A DNA stretch of 64,000 nt from Marinovum sp048263515 (GTDB taxonomy: Bacteria; Pseudomonadota; Alphaproteobacteria; Rhodobacterales; Rhodobacteraceae). This document shows, one piece after another, positions 59,066 to 64,000 of the stretch. The position numbers and the translations under genes are program-made. The notes under the pieces were generated by a model. It ran no database searches and was not told where the DNA came from. It saw only the letters and a list, made by a program, of their open reading frames with translations. The DNA is taken from NCBI RefSeq assembly GCF_048263515.1, contig NZ_JBLXEC010000004.1, positions 62,001-126,000 of the forward strand, written 5' to 3'. The stretch's first letter is position 1. Each line of letters opens with the position of its first letter.

Positions 59066-59620
59066 TTGGCGAGCCAGGACCTGGATACACTTCTGACCCG
59101 CGTTGCCATGGCCGATCGCAAGGCCTTTGCCGCGCTCTATTCCGCGACGTCCGCGAAACTTTTCGGAATCTGCCTGCGTATACTCAAGGACAGGGCGCTG
59201 GCAGAGGATGCGCTTCAGGATGTCTACGTCAAGATCTGGAGACGTGCCGACGCCTATCGCCCCGGGCGGGTTCAGCCGATGACATGGCTGATCACCATCG
59301 CCCGCAACCATGCCATCGACCAGCTGCGCAAGCGTCGCGCGGCGGCCACCGACAACGCCGACCCGGACGAGACCCGGATCGACCGTCTCGAAGCGCCAGA
59401 GCCCGGCCCGGCCGAGCAGCTGCTGCAAAAAGACGAAGGCGCGCAAATCGACGCCTGCCTCAACGAACTGGCCCCCGACAAGGCCGATGCCGTGCGCCTC
59501 GCCTACCTGCAGGGCGCCACCTATGCCGAACTGGCGGCGCATTACGACGTGCCGCTGAATACCATGAGAACCTGGCTGCGCCGCAGCCTGCTAGCCCTGA
59601 GAGCCTGCCTGACCCGATGA
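59066..59620 (+). CDS. ECF-family RNA polymerase sigma factor
   Basis: The 184-residue protein has sigma region 2 (FAALYSATSAKLFGICLRILKDRALAEDALQDVYVKIWRRADAYRPGRVQPMTWLITIARNHAIDQLRKRR) and region 4 (LPPDKADAVRLAYLQGATYAELAAHYDVPLNTMRTWLRRSLLALRACL-like) with a helix-turn-helix. It is of the group paired with RskA-type anti-sigma factors. The best start is TTG at 59066, eight bases after AGGAG; ATG 59108 would remove part of region 2. The anti-sigma gene overlaps its stop by four bases, and an exported msrB follows, which points to an oxidative-stress role. Confidence 0.88.
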   Translation: MASQDLDTLLTRVAMADRKAFAALYSATSAKLFGICLRILKDRALAEDALQDVYVKIWRRADAYRPGRVQPMTWLITIARNHAIDQLRKRRAAATDNADPDETRIDRLEAPEPGPAEQLLQKDEGAQIDACLNELAPDKADAVRLAYLQGATYAELAAHYDVPLNTMRTWLRRSLLALRACLTR

Positions 59621-60297
59621 CCGATGCGACAGACATATCCGACGACGACTCCGTGCTGGCCGCGGAATACGTGCTTGGTCTGCTGTCGGAGGCCGAGGAG
59701 GACGCCTTTGCAAGGCGGCTGTTCCTCGAGGCCGACCTGCGCCACGCCTGCGACAATTGGAGCGCGCATTTCGCCGCCATGGCCGCGGCGGGCCAGGAGG
59801 TGAAGCCTCCCGCCAGGCTCTGGCCCGCGATCGAGGAACGGGTCTACGGCCCGCCGATCCCGTTCTGGCGCCGGCTGAACCTCGGCACCGCGGTGATCGG
59901 CACGGCGCTGGCAGCAGGACTCGCCTTTGCCGCCTTGCGCTTCGGCTGGCTCGAGCCAGAGACCCTGCCGCTGACCGCCCAGCTGACCAGCGAGGCCGCG
60001 GGCGAGGTGGCCCGCATCACCCTCGACACCGACACCGGGATGGTCGAGGCGGAACTGGTCGGGCTCTTCCCCGATGCCGGCCGCGCCCGCGAGCTCTGGC
60101 TGATCCAGGGCGGCAATGCGCCGGTCTCGCTCGGCCTGCTGGCGCCGGGCACGGTGGTGGCGCTGACGATGCCGGCGGCACTCTGGCAATCGCTCGACGG
60201 CGCGGTGCTGGCCATCTCGGACGAGCCTGCGGGCGGCTCGCCCACCGGTCAGCCCACCGGCGCGGTGCTGGCCACCGGCGCGGTCACCGCATCGTGA
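59617..60297 (+). CDS. Anti-sigma factor, RskA family
   Basis: The 226-residue membrane protein has a cytoplasmic sigma-binding domain (about 1-85; AAEYVLGLLSEAEEDAFARRLFLEADLRHACDNWSAHFAAM, with the conserved GLL...E pattern), one membrane helix (AVIGTALAAGLAFAALRFGW, about 90-110) and a periplasmic RskA domain (ARITLDTDTGMVEAELVGLFPDAGRARELWLIQGGNAPVSLGLL). It holds the ECF sigma factor inactive at the membrane. Its ATG overlaps the sigma stop (ATGA), so the pair is co-translated. Confidence 0.88.
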   Translation: MTDATDISDDDSVLAAEYVLGLLSEAEEDAFARRLFLEADLRHACDNWSAHFAAMAAAGQEVKPPARLWPAIEERVYGPPIPFWRRLNLGTAVIGTALAAGLAFAALRFGWLEPETLPLTAQLTSEAAGEVARITLDTDTGMVEAELVGLFPDAGRARELWLIQGGNAPVSLGLLAPGTVVALTMPAALWQSLDGAVLAISDEPAGGSPTGQPTGAVLATGAVTAS

Positions 60298-60318
60298 TCG
60301 ACGCCGGAGGCGCGTGCA

Positions 60319-60346
60319 GGAAACAAACCGCCGCCTCGCGCGTCTA
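60319..60346 (+). promoter_or_regulatory. Putative ECF sigma promoter upstream of msrB
   Basis: GGAAAC (60319-60324), 16 bases, CGTCTA (60341-60346). This has the shape of ECF promoters (GGAAC, 16-17 bases, CGTC). It lies 80 bases before the msrB start and after the anti-sigma stop. The match is by eye. Confidence 0.45.
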
Positions 60347-60425
60347 GCTGCTCCGGCCCCGGCAGGGGCGGCCAAACGGGCCGCTCCGCCCGGGCCTGTT
60401 ACCGCCCGCAACCAGGAGACCCTGA

Positions 60426-60896
60426 ATGACCCTGCATCGCCGCCAGTTCCTTGCCGCCAGCGCCGCCGCGCTCGTGCTTCCGGCTGCGCCCCGCGCCGAC
60501 GAGGGCACCTTCGCGGTGACCCGCAGCGAGGCCGAGTGGCGCAAGCGGCTGACCGCGCTGGAATACGAGGTGATGCGCGAGGCCGGCACCGAACCGCCGT
60601 TCTCCTCGCCGCTGCACGACCAGAAGACGCCCGGCCGCTACCACTGCCGCGGCTGCGACCAGGCGCTTTATTCCTCGAACCACAAATACGACAGCGGCAC
60701 CGGCTGGCCGAGCTTCTGGCAATCGCTGCCCGGGGCCATCGGCACCCGCCGCGACCGCAAGCTCTTCATCAGCCGCACCGAATGCCACTGCAGCCGCTGC
60801 GGCTCGCACCTCGGCCATATCTTCGACGACGGCCCGCCGCCCACCGGCAAGCGCCACTGCCTCAACGGCGTCGCCCTGGTCTTCCGCCCCGCCTGA
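60426..60896 (+). CDS. msrB: Exported peptide-methionine (R)-S-oxide reductase MsrB
   Basis: MsrB reduces methionine-R-sulfoxide in proteins. The 156-residue precursor has a twin-arginine-type signal (HRRQFLAASAAALVLPAA, residues 4-21). The catalytic domain has the zinc cysteines CRGC near residue 78 and CHCSRC near 122, the block YDSGTGWPSFWQSL and the catalytic cysteine in RHCLNGVALVF near residue 149. The signal places it in the periplasm. It lies behind an ECF sigma/anti-sigma pair and a possible ECF promoter, which suggests induction by envelope oxidative stress. Confidence 0.93.
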   Translation: MTLHRRQFLAASAAALVLPAAPRADEGTFAVTRSEAEWRKRLTALEYEVMREAGTEPPFSSPLHDQKTPGRYHCRGCDQALYSSNHKYDSGTGWPSFWQSLPGAIGTRRDRKLFISRTECHCSRCGSHLGHIFDDGPPPTGKRHCLNGVALVFRPA

Positions 60897-60939
60897 CCCT
60901 GCAAACCAAAAGGACCGGCGCCCGAAAAGCGCCGATCCC

Positions 60940-61005
60940 AGTCTTCTTCTGTTCAAAAATACCCTCGGGGGAGTCGCCCCTGGCGACGGGGGCAGAGCCC
61001 CCAAA
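60940..61005. repeat. REP-like intergenic palindromic element, copy G
   Basis: CTTCTTCTGTTCAAAAATACCCTCGGGGG-type sequence with GTCGCC-cctg-GGCGAC-like and GGGGGCAGAGCCCCC hairpins, between the convergent ends of msrB and the J-domain gene. It is closest to copy F. Confidence 0.7.
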
Positions 61006-61052
61006 CCCGCAACGCCCGCCAAAGCCGCCAGCGTCCGCCCCTCAGGCCCCGA

Positions 61053-61685
61053 TCACTTGTCCGGAAAACTCCGGCTGTCCTTGATCTGCTCCCAGGCCCA
61101 CATGACCTCGCCCAGCTGTTCTTCCTGGCTGCGGTCGCCGCCGTTCATGTCCGGGTGCAGCACTTTGATGAGCGCCTTGTAGGCCTTGCGGATCTCGACC
61201 TTGGTCCAGGTCTCCTTGGCCTCGAGGATCTCGATCGCGCGCCGCTCGGTCGGCGGCAGGCGGCGTCCGGCGGCGGTGCCGCCGCGGCCGGGGTTGCGGG
61301 TGGCGTTCTGGCCCAGCACCTGGTGCGGGTCCTCGATGCCGAGCCGGGCCCAGGCCTTGGCCTCGGGGTCGCGGAAATCCTTGGTCTTGCGCTCCCAGAC
61401 CTTGTCGGCGCTTTCCTGGGCGTTCATCTCGGCTTCGGTCTTGCCGTCGAAGAAGCTCCACTTGGCGTTGTATTCGCGCACGTGATCCTTGCAGAACCAG
61501 AAGAAATCATCGAGCACATCGGGCGCCTTGGGCGCGCGATACAGGCCTTTCTCGCCGCAGCCGTCATGATCGCAGACCCGGGTCGAGGTCTCGGACGCGC
61601 CGGACATCCCGCGCCGGCCGCGCGGGTTTTTCTTCTTGGCAGAGGACACGGACATATCGAATCCGAAGGGGTCTGGTTTACTCAT
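61053..61685 (-). CDS. J-domain (DnaJ-like) cochaperone
   Basis: The 210-residue protein has a C-terminal J domain (about 150-208) with the HPD tripeptide in KALIKVLHPDMNGGDRSQEEQL and a final helix VMWAWEQIKD. The N-terminal 90 residues hold CDHDGCGEKGLYRAPKAPDVLDDFFWFCKDHVREYNAKWSFFDG, a cysteine/histidine cluster that may bind zinc and is conserved in alphaproteobacterial J-domain proteins. It is expected to activate DnaK for a specific client. The start at 61685 gives MSKPDPFGFDM. It is divergent from bolA. Confidence 0.9.
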   Translation of the reverse strand: MSKPDPFGFDMSVSSAKKKNPRGRRGMSGASETSTRVCDHDGCGEKGLYRAPKAPDVLDDFFWFCKDHVREYNAKWSFFDGKTEAEMNAQESADKVWERKTKDFRDPEAKAWARLGIEDPHQVLGQNATRNPGRGGTAAGRRLPPTERRAIEILEAKETWTKVEIRKAYKALIKVLHPDMNGGDRSQEEQLGEVMWAWEQIKDSRSFPDK

Positions 61686-61760
61686 GGTTCGCACCTTTTC
61701 GACTCGGACGTGGCAGTTTAGACCATCGGGAACCAGAGGGAAGGGGCCGAGGTCAAAATC

Positions 61761-62021
61761 ATGCCGAGATCAGAAGAAATTCGCCAAAGACTCGAGGCCG
61801 CTTTTGCGCCGGTCGAGCTGCAGGTTGAAGATGAAAGCGAGGCCCATCGCGGCCACGCCGGGTATCAGGAAGGGGGCGAAAGCCACTTCCGGGTAAAGCT
61901 GCGGTCAGAGGCCTTCGCCGGCCAGTCCCGCATCGCCAGGCACCGCGCGGTCCATGCCGCGCTCGGCGCCGATCTGATGGCCGCGATCCACGCGCTGGCG
62001 CTGGATCTCGACACGCCCTGA
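61761..62021 (+). CDS. bolA: BolA family protein
   Basis: The 86-residue protein has the BolA fold signature: LEAAFAPVELQVEDESEAHRGHAG near residues 11-34, then SHFRVKLRSEAFAGQSRIARHRAVHAALGADL and a final helix HALALDLDTP. BolA proteins pair with monothiol glutaredoxins to handle [2Fe-2S] clusters; some also bind DNA. GGGCCGAGGTC lies upstream. No glutaredoxin gene is adjacent here. It converges on the DUF4177 gene with seven bases between the stops. Confidence 0.93.
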   Translation: MPRSEEIRQRLEAAFAPVELQVEDESEAHRGHAGYQEGGESHFRVKLRSEAFAGQSRIARHRAVHAALGADLMAAIHALALDLDTP

Positions 62022-62028
62022 GGGGCGC

Positions 62029-62550
62029 TCAGGCAGGCGGCTTCTCGGCCGCTTGCGCCGCCTCGTCGCCGGTCTCTTCCGCGTCGCTGGTTGCGTCTTC
62101 GGCGGCATCCTGAGCAGCCTCGCCGTCGCTGTCCTTGCGATCCTCCGGCGCGCTCTCACCCTCCGCAGTCTCGCCCGCGATCTCAGCCGTCACCGCCCCG
62201 TCCTCGAAGCGCGCATCGCCATTGGCACTCTCGCTCTTCATCGCGCGGGCGGCGTCCAACACGGGGATCTCCTTGGGCGGGTCGAGCAGCCGCGGCTCGA
62301 AGCTCGCGACCTCATCCTCGCGCGCCCGGCGAAACACCAGCACGTTGCGGAACACCGTGTGCTTGCCCGACAGCCCCTGCCGCTCTTCGCTGGGCAGGGT
62401 CTCGGCGCGCACGTATTCCCAGCCGTCACCAGCCATCTCGTTCATCACGCATTCGAGAGCGAAGGCAAACCGCCCCTCAGCCCCCTTCACGCCCTTGGCC
62501 CGGCGCCCCTGAGAGGGGGCGGGAACCACCTTGTAATCATATCTCGTCAT
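62029..62550 (-). CDS. DUF4177 domain protein with acidic tail
   Basis: The 173-residue protein begins with a DUF4177 domain (MTRYDYKVVPAPSQGRRAKGVKG...FALECVMNEMAGDGWEYVRAETLPSEERQGLSG, about 1-85), a small alpha/beta fold of unknown function. The C-terminal 75 residues are Ala/Glu/Asp-rich and look disordered. The start at 62550 was selected since it begins the domain. It converges on bolA and is upstream-adjacent to the small membrane gene at 62593 on the same strand. Confidence 0.8.
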   Translation of the reverse strand: MTRYDYKVVPAPSQGRRAKGVKGAEGRFAFALECVMNEMAGDGWEYVRAETLPSEERQGLSGKHTVFRNVLVFRRAREDEVASFEPRLLDPPKEIPVLDAARAMKSESANGDARFEDGAVTAEIAGETAEGESAPEDRKDSDGEAAQDAAEDATSDAEETGDEAAQAAEKPPA

Positions 62551-62592
62551 GGCCTGCCCAAGAGCATACTTCGCGCCCGAGCGCAATCGCTG

Positions 62593-62868
62593 TCAGCCTT
62601 TCGGACGCCGCATCCTGAGCCCCAATCCGCCCAATCCGATGATCACCCAGGAGGTCTGGATCAGCGCCGAGGCGAGGTTGAAATCGTGGATCAGCGAGAC
62701 CAGCACCAGCCCCGCGGCGGCGATGTTGCAGAGCGTATAAGCCACCGAATTTCCGTCCAGCAGCCGCAGCTGCAGCGCCGCGAAAGAGCCGACGTAAAAC
62801 AGGAAGCCGGTGACCCCCAGCGCTTCGAAGAAGCCGCGTGTGTCGAGCGACAGCTGAAAGGTCTCCAC
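62593..62868 (-). CDS. Small membrane protein, CBU_0592-like family
   Basis: The 91-residue protein has three hydrophobic helices (GFFEALGVTGFLFYVGSFAALQL, VAYTLCNIAAAGLVLVSLIH and ALIQTSWVIIGLGGLGLRM) and a basic tail, resembling the CBU_0592 integral membrane family of unknown function. GTG at 62868 has AAGG upstream; the upstream reading frame simply runs through the 39-bp tandem repeats, so an earlier start is not credible. It is followed by the DUF4177 gene on the same strand, 42 bases away. Confidence 0.75.
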   Translation of the reverse strand: METFQLSLDTRGFFEALGVTGFLFYVGSFAALQLRLLDGNSVAYTLCNIAAAGLVLVSLIHDFNLASALIQTSWVIIGLGGLGLRMRRPKG

Positions 62869-62940
62869 CGTGAAATCCTTACCCTTGAATGCCGCGATCC
62901 TGCCGGTTCGGGGGCAGGGGGACAAGGGGGCGGCATGTGG

Positions 62941-63132
62941 TGGTGGGTTGAAAACCCACCCTACGGGCAAGGCCCCGAGGTTAGGCGCAAGGCGTAGGGT
63001 GGGTTTCCAACCCACCCCCGCGCGCACAAGACGTGGGGTTGGTTTCCAACCCACCGCCGCGCGCACAAGACGTAGGGTGGGTTTCCAACCCACCGCCGCG
63101 CGCGCAAGACGCAGGGTGGGTTTCCAACCCAC
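62941..63132. repeat. 39-bp tandem repeat with GTGGGTTTCCAACCCAC palindrome, four copies
   Basis: Copies start at 62994, 63033, 63072 and 63111, exactly 39 bp apart, each with GTAGGGTGGGTTTCCAACCCACC (some positions varied) and a GCCGCGCGCGCAAGAC-type linker. An inverted partner lies at 62941-62965. The core is shared with the 25-bp inverted repeat at 37984. Confidence 0.92.
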
Positions 63133-63267
63133 CATCGCCAAAAACAAAAAGAGCGCCCGTCAACCCGGCGCCCCATCCCCTCACGGAATATCGAACGTCA
63201 CGCCTCACCGGCGGACAAATTGCCTACCCCGGGCCCATTCAGCAGGGTGACAATGTCTGGCCCGCGC

Positions 63268-63402
63268 CTACTCGGCGGGGTGGCGGTGTCTGGCCCGCTC
63301 CAAGCGGGCGTCCAGCCGGCGGGTGTCGCGCTTGAGGATCAGGATACCGACGCCAACGACCAGAAAGGCCATCACCGGCACTGTGAATTCAAGGCTCATC
63401 AT
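63268..63402 (-). CDS. 44-aa small membrane protein
   Basis: The ORF encodes 44 residues with one hydrophobic helix (VPVMAFLVVGVGILIL) and a basic, charged tail (KRDTRRLDARLERARHRH). AAGGAGGAGCCCG lies directly before the ATG at 63402, one of the best ribosome sites in the window. The start is 14 bases inside the end of the gene at 63389, so the two are probably co-translated. No family is recognised. Its size and single helix suggest a small membrane-associated subunit or regulator. Confidence 0.6.
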   Translation of the reverse strand: MMSLEFTVPVMAFLVVGVGILILKRDTRRLDARLERARHRHPAE

Positions 63403-63625
63403 CGGGCTCCTCCTTGCGAAGCATACCCAGAATATAGTGCGAAAGCCCGTGAATTGCCAGTCCGCCGAAGCCCCAGCCGGCGCTGAGCCTGTCGAATTGC
63501 AACCGACCCTCGGTCAGAGGCCGCAGGATGGCAAAGGCGATCAGCCCCAGCGCAATGGCATTGGCGAAGCTGGCCAGCAGCTTCACCCGCTCGTTGTGGA
63601 TGAGCAGCGCGTCGCGCAGACGCAT
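63389..63625 (-). CDS. Small membrane protein, 78 aa
   Basis: The 78-residue protein has a hydrophobic helix (LLASFANAIALGLIAFAIL, about 16-34) and a second hydrophobic stretch (GWGFGGLAIHGLSHYILGML, about 50-69) and an acidic end (RKEEPDDEP). It sits directly after gatB on the same strand, with four bases between the gatB stop and its start. No family name is recognised. The 44-residue gene overlaps its 3' end. A role in the membrane is inferred from the helices only. Confidence 0.65.
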   Translation of the reverse strand: MRLRDALLIHNERVKLLASFANAIALGLIAFAILRPLTEGRLQFDRLSAGWGFGGLAIHGLSHYILGMLRKEEPDDEP

Positions 63626-63629
63626 GCGC

Positions 63630-64000
63630 TCAGAGCCCCAGCTTGGCGCTCACGATCTCGTTGACCGCCTTGGGGTTGGCCTTGCCGCCGGTGGCCTTCA
63701 TCACCTGGCCGACGAACCAGCCGGCGAGCTTGGGGTTGGCCTTGGCCTTCTCGACCTGCGCCGGGTTGGCGGCGATCACCTCGTCCACCGCCGTCTCGAT
63801 GGCGCCGGTATCGGTGACCTGCTTCATGCCGCGCTCCTCGACGATCTTCGCCGGGTCGCCGCCCTCGGTGTAGACGATCTCGAACAGGTCCTTGGCGATC
63901 TTGCCGGAGATCTCGCCCTTTTGGATCAGCGCGATGATGCCACCCAGCTGTTCCGGCGAGACCGGGCTGTCGGCCAGCGAATGGTCTTCCTTCTTCAGCC
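63630..64000 (-). CDS. gatB: Asp/Glu-tRNA amidotransferase subunit B (GatB), C-terminal part
   Basis: Only the last 123 residues are inside the window; the gene continues off the right edge. The translation matches the GatB helical tail (YqeY-like domain): GGIIALIQKGEISGKIAKDLFEIVYTEGGDPAKIVEERGMKQVTDTGAIETAVDEVIAANPAQVEKAKANPKLAGWFVGQVMKATGGKANPKAVNEIVSAKLGL-like text, with WFVGQVMKATGGKANP as the family hallmark. GatCAB converts Glu-tRNA(Gln) or Asp-tRNA(Asn) to the amide form; alphaproteobacteria lack one or both direct synthetases. The tail binds tRNA. Confidence 0.93.
   Translation of the reverse strand, partial: LKKEDHSLADSPVSPEQLGGIIALIQKGEISGKIAKDLFEIVYTEGGDPAKIVEERGMKQVTDTGAIETAVDEVIAANPAQVEKAKANPKLAGWFVGQVMKATGGKANPKAVNEIVSAKLGL

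Noticed and set aside
1..64000. tRNA and rRNA genes, insertion sequences, prophage genes
   Set aside because: None was seen by eye on either strand; no transposase or integrase motif is encoded. A tRNAscan-SE or ISfinder search would settle it.

Overview
The window is a high-GC alphaproteobacterial chromosome segment, most likely from the family Rhodobacteraceae (Roseobacter group). The evidence is the division and cell-wall cluster layout with a DUF2484 gene after murC, DUF1127 proteins, a SAM-II riboswitch in front of metZ, aerobic CobS/CobT cobaltochelatase genes, family-typical dispersed palindromes and a clustered set of GANTC (CcrM) sites. The organism call is an inference. One 100-N assembly gap lies at 14681-14780.

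Region 1-13.5 kb holds ordinary core genes: the start of a probable alkB, a fused NuoE/NuoF-type formate dehydrogenase flavoprotein subunit without its catalytic partner, ftsY, an MgtC-like protein, the septation protein YciB/IspZ, metZ behind a SAM-II riboswitch with a built-in terminator, folE2, trkH and a UvrD/PcrA helicase. Region 13.5-15.9 kb is the most unusual part. It contains a 110-bp tandem repeat, an adenosylcobalamin riboswitch that leads only into a 12-codon ORF coupled to an unrecognised 91-residue ORF, and then an amplified array of hairpins. On the minus strand each hairpin shows a CUCCUCCC-type loop. The array lies directly downstream of a DUF1127 gene, the layout of the CcsR (cuckoo) stress sRNAs of Rhodobacter.

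Region 15.9-22 kb holds the Mrp/ApbC Fe-S carrier and a complete vitamin B12 uptake operon (btuB-btuF-btuC-btuD) under its own cobalamin riboswitch. Between that riboswitch and mraZ lies an 800-bp non-coding control region. It has helically phased GGGA repeats (candidate MraZ operators), five GANTC sites in 55 bp, three DnaA-box-like sites and a strong terminator.

Region 22.6-49 kb is the dcw cluster: mraZ, rsmH, ftsL, ftsI, murE, murF, mraY, murD, then two genes on the opposite strand, then ftsW, murG, murC, DUF2484, a small membrane protein, murB, ddl, ftsQ, ftsA and ftsZ, followed by lpxC, bamD and recN. Together they build lipid II, assemble the divisome and start outer-membrane biogenesis.

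Region 49-64 kb carries an FAD-linked 2-hydroxyacid dehydrogenase, a ClC antiporter, aminopeptidase P, cobT and cobS separated by two small secreted paralogues, an ECF sigma factor/anti-sigma/exported MsrB unit, a J-domain protein, bolA, several small conserved genes and the 3' end of gatB. Seven copies of an intergenic palindromic element, and two other palindrome families, are scattered through the window.
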